NCBI GenBank assembly: GCA_910583795.1
Contig: CAJTZQ010000008.1
Location: forward strand, 5,536-69,535
Direction: 5' to 3'
Source: an uncultured Muribaculaceae bacterium
GTDB taxonomy: Bacteria > Bacteroidota > Bacteroidia > Bacteroidales > Muribaculaceae
Length of the DNA stretch: 64,000 nt
Each line of letters begins with the position of its first letter. Position 1 is the stretch's first letter. A program made the position numbers and the translations under genes. The notes below the pieces were generated by a model. The model was not told where the DNA came from and made no database searches. It saw nothing but the letters and a program-made list of their open reading frames with translations. This document shows positions 7,260 through 16,626 of the stretch, piece after piece.

Positions 7260-9764
7260 TTACCGAGGTACTGTTACATTATCTGAAGTCCATGTTCCAT
7301 TAGACTGCAATTTAGGAGTTACATTTTCCCAATACCATTCATCATATACGCATCTAACATGAGAATCTGTAGTATTTAGATTTCCTAAATTCCCATCTGT
7401 CCCTGTTTGACCGGAAGCACTTCCTTGTGCTGACCAATATCTTGAATCTGAACTAAACAAAACAGGAATTTTTCCTTGATTTGACAATTTAATTATAAAT
7501 TCCATTTCTCCATAAGTAGGAAGACGCCATCGACCCGCTGGGCAATCAAGTTCCTGATAGGAGGCACATCTTCTTTTAGCTTCATCTATAGACATTGTAG
7601 GAGACACCCCATAAGATGAAGCTACACGAAATTTTGGAGCAATAAAAAATTGTTTATTGTCTGAATCATCTGTTGGATAATAATAACTTAATGTTCTATC
7701 GTTTCCACCATAAAGATCTGGTGCAGTCTGCCAAGAATCATAATTCAAATTATCAACTGATGTTTTTCTTGGATCACCTATTATATATCTATTATCATTC
7801 AATTGAGTAACATTTATGATATACATATTAGGATTCCTGTTACCTCCAGTTAATCCACTTGGCGCATACCAACTGCTACCGGAATTAGAAACATTACCAT
7901 CATTCCTATACTGAGGATAATTGTTTATATAAACATTACCTAATTTAGGTTGTCCATATGGGGTGGAACTATTCCATTGAGTTGTAAATTTATTCTCTTT
8001 ACTTTCGATATACATCTGAGGATATTGAACGATATGAATCGTCCTTTGGAAAGGGGTTGTATCTTTCTGATCCAATAGATCTTCATGGATTATAGTAATC
8101 CATACCTCATATTTTGAATACGCTACGTTTTGAGTAGGCGTAAAATATGCGATAGTCTTACTTATATCTAAGCTATCAGCCTCTGTAAATGTTTTATAAG
8201 TTGGAGAAGATCCACCCCACCAATTTCCTGAAGTTCCATTCTGGATTTGGACAGGATTTTGCAGGCTGAAATCATCATATTCATCTGAACTATTATACTT
8301 TAAAGCTTTTGCATTCCATTGAATCAAGTCATGACTAAAGGTCAATGTCCTCGTATTAGTCTGTTCAGACACTATATTTGATACAGTCACATCATACATC
8401 TTTCTATTGTTGTTCATTTCTCCCGTCAGTTCATTTTGTTCGGGAGTTACCCAGATGCCTGTCTCTATACCACTGTTAGTGATATTATATCTATAAAATT
8501 TCATTCTTACATCAGGTAAGTCTTTACCATCAGCTGTAGTATGAACAGTAACGATAGTGTTATGAGATGAATAAAAGGGGATATTGATTGTCTCTTCATT
8601 ATTCATCACATATTCGTTGCGGTCTACTACAAGATATCTGTAGTCGTTGATATCGACACCTATCCCCTCTTGTCCCCAATCAACTGCTCTATAGCTGAGA
8701 TTTTCCAGTTTAAACGGTTCATCCGGAGTGAAACTACCAAGAATATTGACATCAATATTTACCCTATAAGATATGTTACGACCTATCGACTGTTCATTGC
8801 GGACAACAGGAACCATATAATAACATGTCCGGTAATTTTCCTCATTTTCTGCTTTCCATGGTACCATAAGAGTCATATATGTCATGGTTTCACCATCTTC
8901 ATTCCAAGTATTAGGAAAAGTATAGAACGGTTCAACCAATTCAAATGGATATGTCGCATTTGCGTTTGAAGAACGGGAAAGATGTCTTGCCCTATGATTC
9001 TCATCCGAAGCGTTTGTCGCAGTGCTATAATAATCCTCTACTGCAAAATTCGATTTTTTAGATGGTGTAACAAGAGAGTTTTTGACACCGTTAGCAATAA
9101 GCACGGTCATATTTTCCGGTTGTGGAGTCCACATGACACCTTTCGATTGCACATTCTCAGCTACCTTAACAGAGATTTTAATCTTGGACGCAGCACGTGT
9201 AAGATTAACAGAACCGGTAATCTTATTATTGGAAATGGTTAAATTTGACGTACCGTCCATTACAAAAGAGGGTTGAGCCTCTTTTGTGGCAAAATCAGCC
9301 GAAACAGGAAGTTCCCTCAGCTCACCAAAATTTTTTGTCTCAATTGAAGACGGATCATCCGGCAGATTACAAATCACATACGCTTGACAAGAAGTGGAAG
9401 ATCCATTTGCGGATAATTGATCAACGATTGCCTTTGTCAAAGGTATTTTAACAGTAGCGTCGGTATTTTCCCCAATCTCCACTTTCTTAGCCAAAACAGG
9501 TACGTCAGAATCGGTTGCTGAAGAAACACCTAAAAAAATCCAGGCATTCTGAATAAGATTTTCATTTAAATTATCCACATCAGCTTCCGCTCTTGTCTTA
9601 AGTTGAGAACTTGCAAGATTGATTGTGATATATCCTGCTTCCGCACCATCTTCGGCAGGATTATCGATTATTTCGTCAGAACATGAGGCAGCCATCAATG
9701 CCGGAAGCATTGATGCCACAACAATATTCCGTAACCTCGAAAAATATTTATTAGCAGAAAACAT
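7260..9764 (-). CDS. Large fimbrial lipoprotein, probable tip subunit
   Basis: At 834 residues this is the largest protein of the fimbrial operon. It has a signal peptide with lipobox (LMAASCSDE), then a fimbrillin-like N-terminal region with KTRAEADVDN near residue 57, a probable processing site. Long beta-rich regions follow. The last 150 residues differ: DEAKRRCASYQELDCPAGRWRLPTYGEMEF and later SRYWSAQG and HVRCVYDEWYW resemble the FISUMP/DUF1566-type C-terminal domains, which have a C-type-lectin-like or sulfatase-modifying-like fold. This C-terminal module could be the binding head. Known fimbriae of this class carry such large proteins at the tip. The assignment is by architecture and context; I cannot confirm the exact family. 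Confidence 0.65.
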   Translation of the reverse strand: MFSANKYFSRLRNIVVASMLPALMAASCSDEIIDNPAEDGAEAGYITINLASSQLKTRAEADVDNLNENLIQNAWIFLGVSSATDSDVPVLAKKVEIGENTDATVKIPLTKAIVDQLSANGSSTSCQAYVICNLPDDPSSIETKNFGELRELPVSADFATKEAQPSFVMDGTSNLTISNNKITGSVNLTRAASKIKISVKVAENVQSKGVMWTPQPENMTVLIANGVKNSLVTPSKKSNFAVEDYYSTATNASDENHRARHLSRSSNANATYPFELVEPFYTFPNTWNEDGETMTYMTLMVPWKAENEENYRTCYYMVPVVRNEQSIGRNISYRVNIDVNILGSFTPDEPFKLENLSYRAVDWGQEGIGVDINDYRYLVVDRNEYVMNNEETINIPFYSSHNTIVTVHTTADGKDLPDVRMKFYRYNITNSGIETGIWVTPEQNELTGEMNNNRKMYDVTVSNIVSEQTNTRTLTFSHDLIQWNAKALKYNSSDEYDDFSLQNPVQIQNGTSGNWWGGSSPTYKTFTEADSLDISKTIAYFTPTQNVAYSKYEVWITIIHEDLLDQKDTTPFQRTIHIVQYPQMYIESKENKFTTQWNSSTPYGQPKLGNVYINNYPQYRNDGNVSNSGSSWYAPSGLTGGNRNPNMYIINVTQLNDNRYIIGDPRKTSVDNLNYDSWQTAPDLYGGNDRTLSYYYPTDDSDNKQFFIAPKFRVASSYGVSPTMSIDEAKRRCASYQELDCPAGRWRLPTYGEMEFIIKLSNQGKIPVLFSSDSRYWSAQGSASGQTGTDGNLGNLNTTDSHVRCVYDEWYWENVTPKLQSNGTWTSDNVTVPR

Positions 9765-9771
9765 ATTTCTA

Positions 9772-11400
9772 TTAAAGCTTTGCGTTCTGAACTATTGTAT
9801 AATAAGTATCGTCACCATCTACGAGATCGGCAGTCAATGTTCTGCCGTCAGGTGTTTTTACAGTAAAAACCAAACGTGCTGATCTTTGATTCACTCCGGC
9901 ATCAAGCATGGCTCTAATCTTGACGGTGGAAACAGTTTCTCCTATTTTACCGGAAATCTGATCAACATATTCATTTGACTCATTTATGAATTTAAATGCT
10001 TCCGCCTCTGTTTGACTTTCAGGTATAAGAGAAGCATACCAGAAACCTCCCACAGGATCCGAGAACCGGAATGTGCCGGTCGCAATACCTCCCGACGAAA
10101 GAATTACATTCGAACTTTCAGTTGACGGTTGCCAAACAAGATATCCACCCTCGGCAACAGTGGGATTGTCTTTATAATTCCAATTGGTTTCATGTTCTTC
10201 CCAATCATTCACATGAAGTTGCAATTCAACGGAAGCCATAGTGGCATTCACTATATATTCATAGATATGATTTCTGGATATATTGTCAATTCCTTTATAT
10301 GTAGAGCCATAAGAAGTTGCCAATGGTATTTCAAAAGTTTTTGTTTCATAACCGAAATCAATTGCGATTTGCAACTTTGTATCACGACCACTTACCACAC
10401 TCTCAGTAACATAACAATAAAACTGATTAGGATAAGTCACATTATCTACAATGCTTGTATGAGGATTGCCGGTATTCAGGAAATTAACCATAGCCTGATT
10501 GTCAAACCATGCAACTTGCTCTGTAGCTGACTCTATTACTGAAGTACCATTATACCAAATAGCATTTGATGGTATATATGCCCCTTTAGTGTTACTCCCA
10601 ATTAGTTTAACGCTTTCAATTTTAGCAGTACCCCCATTTTCAAGTTGAGAATCATCTTGAAGAGGAATCGCGTCAAGGATCCGGATTTTTGCAAGACAAC
10701 GTTGCATATAGACATCGCCTATTTCTGCAGCCGTTTCCCATGTGTTTCCTTTCTCGAGGATATCAGATGAGAATGAACCTTTAATAATGCCAGCCATTGG
10801 AATTAAATCCTTATTATCTTTTGACGGCATCCACACATCAACCGACTGGTCAGGTATAGCAAATGATTTATAAAGAGACGCTATTCTTTGAGGAGAATAG
10901 GCAAACAAATTTTCATCGAAAACGGAAGCTTCTCCCTTTAAACCATTGATATTTGCAACTACCATCAAGGAATACTCAACATTCTCTTTCCCTTTAGCAT
11001 AGCTGAAATAATCCTTATTCATCTTGAACTTAAGGGTATATTCACTACCATTTGTGCCGTTGATCTCTTCAATCACATATTCACCTGGAAGAAAAGATTT
11101 CCAAAGAATCTGTCTGTCATCAAAAAACATCAATGCCATGTCACTCGTATTGATGAAATTTTCATCAATTGATGCATCTTCATCCGGATGAATAGGATCG
11201 TTTGGCGCCTCCGCACGAGTCTTTGCAACCTCACCCATGTTTTTTACATGAAAAGATAGCCAGACATCGTTGCCTTCCTGGTAGCCGGGTTGGTCTTCGA
11301 TGCAGGCGGAGTTGTCGTCGAGACATCCGGTCAACGACACCGTCAGTAGTCCCCCGGCAAGGAGGCTCAAGGTATTATGTAGTATTTTATCGATTTTCAT
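9772..11400 (-). CDS. Fimbrial structural lipoprotein (fimbrillin-like)
   Basis: The 542-residue protein has a lipoprotein signal ending LTVSLTGCLDD. It is followed by CIEDQPGYQEGNDVWLSFHV and then AKTRAEAPND, the Thr-Arg processing motif also found in its neighbours. The body is beta-rich with the phrase FIINTSDMALMFFDD-like strands typical of FimA/Mfa-type subunits, and it ends in a strand-rich region. It lies directly after the Mfa2-type anchor gene and eight bases before the large tip-like gene, the usual place of Mfa3/Mfa4-type accessory subunits. Which accessory subunit it equals cannot be decided without a search. ATG 11400 gives a good signal peptide. Confidence 0.65.
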   Translation of the reverse strand: MKIDKILHNTLSLLAGGLLTVSLTGCLDDNSACIEDQPGYQEGNDVWLSFHVKNMGEVAKTRAEAPNDPIHPDEDASIDENFINTSDMALMFFDDRQILWKSFLPGEYVIEEINGTNGSEYTLKFKMNKDYFSYAKGKENVEYSLMVVANINGLKGEASVFDENLFAYSPQRIASLYKSFAIPDQSVDVWMPSKDNKDLIPMAGIIKGSFSSDILEKGNTWETAAEIGDVYMQRCLAKIRILDAIPLQDDSQLENGGTAKIESVKLIGSNTKGAYIPSNAIWYNGTSVIESATEQVAWFDNQAMVNFLNTGNPHTSIVDNVTYPNQFYCYVTESVVSGRDTKLQIAIDFGYETKTFEIPLATSYGSTYKGIDNISRNHIYEYIVNATMASVELQLHVNDWEEHETNWNYKDNPTVAEGGYLVWQPSTESSNVILSSGGIATGTFRFSDPVGGFWYASLIPESQTEAEAFKFINESNEYVDQISGKIGETVSTVKIRAMLDAGVNQRSARLVFTVKTPDGRTLTADLVDGDDTYYTIVQNAKL

Positions 11401-11603
11401 TTGTTCAGTTGTTAGTCCTAAATCAATTAGTAATTAGAAATTATTAATTAGCAATCAATTACCTCAAATCACTAATTACTCATTACTAATATTTGGTGTG
11501 AGTTTTGAGTTGTCTGTTTTCCGTTGTCAGTTGTCAGTTGTCATATTATTCTTAAACCATAAACCTTAAACTATAAACACTAAACCATAAACTCTAAACC
11601 ATA
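11401..11603. repeat. Intergenic heptamer-like AT-rich repeats
   Basis: This spacer inside the fimbrial operon holds degenerate repeats of the AAACCATAAACC/AAACTATAAAC type (about 11555-11600) and TTGTCAGTTGTCAG units (about 11510-11540). Similar AAAC-rich runs occur at 12775-12815 and 13095-13120. No gene, promoter or terminator is clear. Confidence 0.6.
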
Positions 11604-12668
11604 TCACTCTACCGGGGTCACGTTGCGGACGATTACCCAGTTATTAATGATTACTCTCGTACTTAACCACTTGCCATCCTCGTCGAGGAAGAATGTCATG
11701 TTATACTCGTCCTGACGGTCGAGATACTCCTGTTCACTCATCTTCTCGTTATACAAGCCCTTCACGAGCATCGCATAATCATTCACGTTAATTCGCATCA
11801 CATTCTTTCCTGTATCCTTATGCCTTATGGTAAGGATGGGCTTCGCACCCCACATCAACCTTCCGGTAGTGAACTCGGCAAGTGCCGCGCTGTGAGTCAC
11901 TCTGGTTTCATTGCTCAATGAAACAGCTGATTTCGTTTCGGGGTCTACGGGATCGACATTCACCTCAACCGAACCGCTGTAACGATACCAAGGATGATAT
12001 GTCAGCAACTCGTCTTCACGAAGTGTGTTGTCATAGTTCAACCAGCCGTTTGCATCCGTGATTGTGAAATCATAGTCGTCCACGTCAAGATCACCACCGT
12101 TTTGCTGAAGCACCACTCTGATAACATTTGTATCTTTTTTAAGATATACAATCGACTTTTGAGGCTTGGAGGGGGAAGCGTATTTGGCATCCAATTCCAA
12201 AGTACCGTGATAGAGGTGGGAGAGATCATCATTGATGTGTCCACCCTCTTCCCGATGCATACGGCAATGGAAATCTTCCATTGTAGACTGACCGACCGTG
12301 CCGGCGGCTATGTCGAAGCTTTCGCTGTGGCGACCCGCCCACACAAGAAGGTTATACTTTCCGGGATCAAGATTCAGGAAAATCTCGTTGTTGTCCGTGA
12401 GTTTGTTTTCCTCAACGTCCATGCGCTGCACAAGCAGTCCGGTTTCAGCATCGAAGGCAAGCAAAGAGACCTGTTCCACTTCCGAATCGAAAGCGTCGGC
12501 AAACTTCATGTTGTGGTCATAGACAAGCTGGATCAGGTTGCAGCTCTCAACGCAGTCGGATTCGTCATAGATCATTGAATCGCAATTCGTAAACAGCAAC
12601 CATGTGAGCGCCGCCATCATTGCGACAGAACTATTTCTGATGTTTTTATTAATTCTGTTGAGTATCAT
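11604..12668 (-). CDS. FimB/Mfa2-family fimbrial anchor subunit
   Basis: The 354-residue protein has a signal peptide and lipobox (TWLLFTNCDSM). The mature start CDSMIYDESDCVESCNLIQLVYDHNMKFADAF is highly typical of the FimB/Mfa2 family (PF08842), followed by VSLLAFDAETGLLV. In Porphyromonas gingivalis Mfa2 stays lipid-anchored in the outer membrane and fixes the base and length of Mfa1 fimbriae. The Cys residues just after the lipid Cys match family members. It follows the Mfa1-type gene after a 539-base spacer and is read in the same direction, so it probably belongs to the same operon but may be expressed at a different level. Confidence 0.85.
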   Translation of the reverse strand: MILNRINKNIRNSSVAMMAALTWLLFTNCDSMIYDESDCVESCNLIQLVYDHNMKFADAFDSEVEQVSLLAFDAETGLLVQRMDVEENKLTDNNEIFLNLDPGKYNLLVWAGRHSESFDIAAGTVGQSTMEDFHCRMHREEGGHINDDLSHLYHGTLELDAKYASPSKPQKSIVYLKKDTNVIRVVLQQNGGDLDVDDYDFTITDANGWLNYDNTLREDELLTYHPWYRYSGSVEVNVDPVDPETKSAVSLSNETRVTHSAALAEFTTGRLMWGAKPILTIRHKDTGKNVMRINVNDYAMLVKGLYNEKMSEQEYLDRQDEYNMTFFLDEDGKWLSTRVIINNWVIVRNVTPVE

Positions 12669-13207
12669 GACTGGTTGTATATCTTTTATTTGTTGTTATT
12701 TAATTCTTTTTGTCGTTGGTCTTCGGTCGATGGATTGCAATTTGCGGACGCGATGTATCGCGTCCCTACAATAAATCATAAATCATAAACTATAAACCAT
12801 AACCTAAAGACGATATATGTTGTCGCACATTCCGGGAGAGCCGGATCCGTGCGGGAATTATCAAGATAAATAGGGCTGGAGCCACTATGTTGTTACCGAG
12901 ACAAGAGTATTAAACCATTATGTCTCATTATCATTTAATCACCGACAATATTATTTTATTGACTAATACATACTTTCGCAATGCATTACATCATCGATGA
13001 TTTTCCTAAATCCATTTTCCTATAATTGTGAGTTTCAAGTTTCAATCTGTAAGAGCTAACTAATTATGATTATGCTTTCTGAATTATGAATTAATTAAAC
13101 TCTAAACCTTAAACTTTTAAAAGAGATAAAATAAAGAGCGACAGCCCCAGCTACCGGAGGCAGCCGAAGCCGCCGCACTTCATTATCAGAGTCGATTCCG
13201 AATCAGA
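12669..13207. other. Long spacer between major subunit and anchor genes
   Basis: These 539 bases hold no gene. They contain an inverted repeat GGACGCGAT/ATCGCGTCC at 12746-12765, a dispersed-repeat type common in bacterial genomes. They also contain a stem CGCAC/GTGCG at 12824-12853 with an inner TCCGG/CCGGA helix, AAAC-type AT repeats, and a hairpin with a TTCG loop next to the mfa1 stop. The minus-strand segment at about 12855-12905 (GGTAACAACA, then a short GGCT/AGCC hairpin, then TATTTAT) looks distantly like the terminator of the operon leader at 17309-17340. Confidence 0.5.
13130..13185 (-). terminator. Possible partial terminator after the major fimbrillin
   Basis: On the minus strand GGCGGC-TTCG-GCTGCC forms a stem with a UUCG tetraloop shortly after the mfa1-type stop codon. 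It is followed about 25 bases later by CTTTATTTTATCTCTTTT. The distance to the T tract is long, so termination may be weak. This would favour the major subunit over the anchor and tip genes. Confidence 0.4.
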
Positions 13208-14845
13208 TTATTCGAGAACTACACTATTGCGAACGAGATGCCAATTAAGGACATGAACACGAGCTGCAAGATAAGTTTCCTTCTCCGGATCAGGATTCTT
13301 TGGATCATTACCTGGTACACCAAGCCCAACAACATTGGTAAACTCATATTCATATATATGGTTACGAACCACTCCATAAAGAGCATCGTCATTAGGAAGG
13401 GTAGCATGTTTTATATTGGTGACATAAGAAGTCTGACCATTCACCCAACGAGATATGTTTGCAAAACGGTAATTATTATGAACTTGCCCATTATCACCCA
13501 AATCTATATATGCATACCAAGTGTTTGATTGGGCATCAGATTGAGTATATTTGCTAAATTTCACATCGTCAGCTGTTTTCTTATCAGCATCATTTTTATT
13601 TTCATTATAGCTATTGATAATTACTTGCTTAAGTGCATCTTCAGTGTAGTAATCGCCACCCCATTTGCAAAGATTAATTACATCATTAGTAGCTGCATTC
13701 TTAACAATACCCCTAACAACTATTGCTGTAGAATGATTCTCTCTATCACTTGCTGATGCAGGCTGGAAGTCATTCTCATAACAATATGCAAGATTATTCT
13801 TAGGAGCAGTATTATCCCAGTTCTTTAGTGAAAACTGTGCTGAATTCTCAATATCAAAACCAGCAAGCTGAATATCATTTTCAGTTTGTGATGAAGGAGA
13901 AGTCCAGTAAGAACGGTGAAGTGTTGCATCATTCCAAGCGATCCAATTTTGATATGGAGGATTAGAAATCCATTCTGTTTTAAGATTTTTTATGGCATAG
14001 TTATTCATCGCTAAATTACGAAGACGCCATCCGGTAAGTTCAATATTGAGTTTCACATCTTCTTCAACAGAAAGGACACCATTGTTGATAACATGAATAT
14101 TGAATGTAGCATCTTGAAGATTATTTCCTACTTTCTCCTTAACTGCCCATTCCTTAATACCTGTTACTCGCACTTTTGATGCAAGACGTTCAATGAATAT
14201 ATCTGCGGGTTCTCCCTGAGCTGCAGCTGCACTCTCTTTTATTTTTCCTGTTAAATCGGTAAAATAAACATGTTGTCCGTCAACATAAGAAGAACTTGTC
14301 ATCACAAAAGATGATTCAGCTGTAAGATTGTCAGGCGCATCTGCTTTAATATTCAGCAATTTATCCATTGTTTGATTAGCAAAATCCTCAAATGGAATGT
14401 TTGAAGTAGGATTAGCTACACAGACAACATACTTTGGTTCATTTCCTTTATATCCCTCTGCCTCTGTACCCAATACAAGGACACCATTGATAGATGTCGC
14501 TGTACCGTCAGTTAAATTGTCTTGAGTAATCGAAATTGGTTTTACCATGTTGGTATTACTAACCTCTCCATTTACTCCAGTCATACTCATTACGAATGGG
14601 CGCTTGTCAGCCGTGAAGAAATAGAAACGGATATTCTCAGCTGAAATATTATTTTCATTTTCAATACCTGGCTCGAATTCTTCAGCACGTGTCCCATTAC
14701 TACCTACACTCTGAATACGTACTGCTACATACCTATCACCGTCGAACGTAGTACCGCCTGCGTTGGGGGCATCTTCGCTTGAGCATGAGTAGAAACTCAT
14801 GCTGAGAGCCGCTATGGCTCCGAGGAAAATTTGTGATTTTCTCAT
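13208..14845 (-). CDS. Mfa1-family major fimbrial subunit
   Basis: The 545-residue protein has a lipoprotein signal (IAALSMSFYSCSSED), then FDGDRYVAVRIQSV and the motif NGTRAEEFEPG near residue 53, where family members are cut after Arg during polymerisation. The mid region (IRFYFFTADKRPF) and the C-terminal part with an ordered AARVHVLNWHLVRNSVVLE tail match the Mfa1-like fimbrillins (fimbrillin C-terminal domain). The tail is expected to serve as donor strand. It is the third gene of the operon and the first of the structural ones. It appears to have its own promoter (-7 box at 14930), which fits high expression of the main subunit. A short tandem repeat lies upstream. Confidence 0.85.
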   Translation of the reverse strand: MRKSQIFLGAIAALSMSFYSCSSEDAPNAGGTTFDGDRYVAVRIQSVGSNGTRAEEFEPGIENENNISAENIRFYFFTADKRPFVMSMTGVNGEVSNTNMVKPISITQDNLTDGTATSINGVLVLGTEAEGYKGNEPKYVVCVANPTSNIPFEDFANQTMDKLLNIKADAPDNLTAESSFVMTSSSYVDGQHVYFTDLTGKIKESAAAAQGEPADIFIERLASKVRVTGIKEWAVKEKVGNNLQDATFNIHVINNGVLSVEEDVKLNIELTGWRLRNLAMNNYAIKNLKTEWISNPPYQNWIAWNDATLHRSYWTSPSSQTENDIQLAGFDIENSAQFSLKNWDNTAPKNNLAYCYENDFQPASASDRENHSTAIVVRGIVKNAATNDVINLCKWGGDYYTEDALKQVIINSYNENKNDADKKTADDVKFSKYTQSDAQSNTWYAYIDLGDNGQVHNNYRFANISRWVNGQTSYVTNIKHATLPNDDALYGVVRNHIYEYEFTNVVGLGVPGNDPKNPDPEKETYLAARVHVLNWHLVRNSVVLE

Positions 14846-14901
14846 AAGTTTTTTGAGTTAGTTAAAAATTAATTTATTTATTACTTAATTCCTCTTTAAT
14901 C

Positions 14902-14938
14902 CAGCCAATCATTTGGCTTTCTGCAATTTACAAATTTA
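14902..14938 (-). promoter_or_regulatory. Internal promoter and leader hairpin for the major subunit gene
   Basis: TAAATTTGT on the minus strand (14930-14938) matches TAnnTTTG. A hairpin AGCCAA/TTGGCT (14902-14917) would lie early in the roughly 80-base leader. The -33 element is poor. Confidence 0.45.
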
Positions 14939-14954
14939 TTTATCTTAAAATTTA

Positions 14955-15045
14955 GTATATAAAGTCCCTGACGGCTGATTTTCAGCCATCGTCGTTGTTA
15001 GTTTTCAGTCTTTGGGGATATCCGTCACTGTGTGACGGACACACG
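14955..15045. other. Two hairpins in the spacer upstream of the major subunit
   Basis: GGCTGA/TCAGCC near 14973-14987 and TCCGTCAC/GTGACGGA at 15021-15028/15032-15039 form strong stems. They lie between the tandem repeat and the internal promoter and could slow or stop read-through from the first two genes. No T tract is obvious. Confidence 0.45.
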
Positions 15046-15072
15046 ACAAAAAAGCTTATCGATTGCCTCCTA

Positions 15073-15161
15073 ATTATGCATTATGCAATTATGCATTATA
15101 CATTATGCATTATGCAATTATGCATTATACATTATGCATTATACATTATGCATTATGCATT
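15073..15161. repeat. Tandem repeat of ATTATGCA-type units
   Basis: A 29-base unit built from ATTATGC blocks is present twice without a mismatch (15073-15101 and 15102-15130), followed by a third, rearranged copy to about 15161. It starts about ten bases after the stop codon of the DUF3868/OmpA gene and lies in the spacer before the major fimbrillin gene. Copy number could change by slippage. Confidence 0.85.
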
Positions 15162-15170
15162 CTGAATTGA

Positions 15171-16604
15171 CTAATTGATGAAGCCCCAGTCGAGCATGTC
15201 GTTCAGGAGTCGGTCGGCATCTTTGATTCCGCCGGCGGAAGCTTTCTGGAGAAGTATCTTCGCCTTGTCGTAGTTACCCTCTTTTGCTTCGAGCACTCCG
15301 GCGGTATAGAGAGCCTCGGCTGAATCGCCGGCTTTCTGAAGATATTTCCTTGCAAGGTCGTATTCGCCATGGTCTACCGCCGTTGTCGCAGCATTCAGGT
15401 TTGCCACAGGATCATCAGGATACATTCTGACCGCCACCTCCATGACCTCACGGAATTCAGGACTGTCCTTGTCAAGGCTCTGGGCGTAGATGAAGAGTTC
15501 CTCGAGCGACAGTTTCTGCGGAGCAGTCTTCATCACCTCTGCAATCTCTACGACATCCGTATAATTACGTATCACATAATTCACAGTATAGTCTGAATGA
15601 CGGAGTGCCGGATAGATATTGGCGAGCATGAAAGAATACTGTTCAGGAAATCTCTTTTTAAGTTCTGCATCACGAACATCAGGGGCGAGAGATGTGTCGG
15701 TGACCAATGCAAGGATAGCATCCTTATTGTCGATGTTTGACTTGCGCAACCTTTCTGCAAGACCGTTCCAGTCTTCCGCCTCCCATTCGGAATGGAGCAC
15801 CGATTTCGGGAAGGAGTAAAGGTCGCCCACATATTTAATAAGAGCCTCCGTACGACCTTTAGCGAGCCTCTCGTTGTTGGCGTAAGAACCTTCGGGAGAT
15901 GCGAAACCCTTAATGGTCAACGACGTGATATTTATATCCTTATCGTTGCGAACCTGATCTATCGTACGCTTGATCTCGGCAAGTTCCTTAGGGTTGCTTC
16001 TATAATCCGGATAAATTACAGTCTTGTTGACCGGGAAGTCAATATAAGCCTTACCTTCCACATGACGCATCTTCTGGATTTCGCCAATAGGTTTCACGTA
16101 AGCAAACATCGGACGTATCGTTTTGTCACGGAAATCGAACGCCATAAGATCGTTGTTGGCTGGATCTGCAAGTCCGTCGCCGCAACATCCGTCAATTTCA
16201 CTCACCAACTCCAGTTTCCCATTCTCCATCCAGGAATCGAAAGGAACATTTACAGAGTAGTCATAATCCTTGTCTGAACCGGCACGGAGAAGCACATATC
16301 CCGGAGTGTTGCCGTCGGCGCGCAGATTCTGATAATAACGTGTCCTTCCGGCTATCACCACAGGCTCAAGCCACAGGGAATCCAGACCGGAGACAAGGAC
16401 GGGGCGAAGTTTGACTTCGCGGTTCCACTTCTTGGCGAAAACCTCCGGATGCACCTTCATCGAGACAAGAAGCGTGGACGCGGAGCGTTCCACCGCCACA
16501 TCGCTCAAAGCCCCGTCAGGGAGCTGAGAGGATGGAACCTCTTTTGCGGCTGCGCCGGAAATCATAAGCACGGAAGCCGCTATTATAGTAAATATCTTGT
16601 TCAT
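15171..16604 (-). CDS. DUF3868/OmpA-like fimbrial operon protein
   Basis: The 477-residue protein has a cleavable signal peptide (ASVLMISGAAA), a beta-rich N-terminal half of the DUF3868 type, and an OmpA-like region around residues 210-310 (NKTVIYPDYRSN and ITSLTIKGFASPEGSYANNERLAKGRTEAL), which probably touches peptidoglycan. The C-terminal part (about 370-477) has TPR-like repeats (NLNAATTAVDHGEYDLARKYL and YTAGVLEAKEGNYDKA). Such genes sit with DUF3575 genes ahead of fimbrillins in many Bacteroidales. The role in assembly or anchoring is inferred. ATG 16604 is chosen because upstream codons in frame do not encode a signal peptide; the next gene upstream ends at 16627. Confidence 0.8.
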   Translation of the reverse strand: MNKIFTIIAASVLMISGAAAKEVPSSQLPDGALSDVAVERSASTLLVSMKVHPEVFAKKWNREVKLRPVLVSGLDSLWLEPVVIAGRTRYYQNLRADGNTPGYVLLRAGSDKDYDYSVNVPFDSWMENGKLELVSEIDGCCGDGLADPANNDLMAFDFRDKTIRPMFAYVKPIGEIQKMRHVEGKAYIDFPVNKTVIYPDYRSNPKELAEIKRTIDQVRNDKDINITSLTIKGFASPEGSYANNERLAKGRTEALIKYVGDLYSFPKSVLHSEWEAEDWNGLAERLRKSNIDNKDAILALVTDTSLAPDVRDAELKKRFPEQYSFMLANIYPALRHSDYTVNYVIRNYTDVVEIAEVMKTAPQKLSLEELFIYAQSLDKDSPEFREVMEVAVRMYPDDPVANLNAATTAVDHGEYDLARKYLQKAGDSAEALYTAGVLEAKEGNYDKAKILLQKASAGGIKDADRLLNDMLDWGFIN

Positions 16605-16626
16605 GAGTAAAAACTGTTTCCTGAGG

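Noticed and set aside
12746..12765. Operator site in the fimbrial spacer
   Set aside because: The GGACGCGAT/ATCGCGTCC palindrome is of a type that is widely dispersed in bacterial genomes and is not near a start codon or promoter.
15073..15161. Possible CRISPR array
   Set aside because: The repeats are direct tandems without unique spacers and there are no cas genes nearby.
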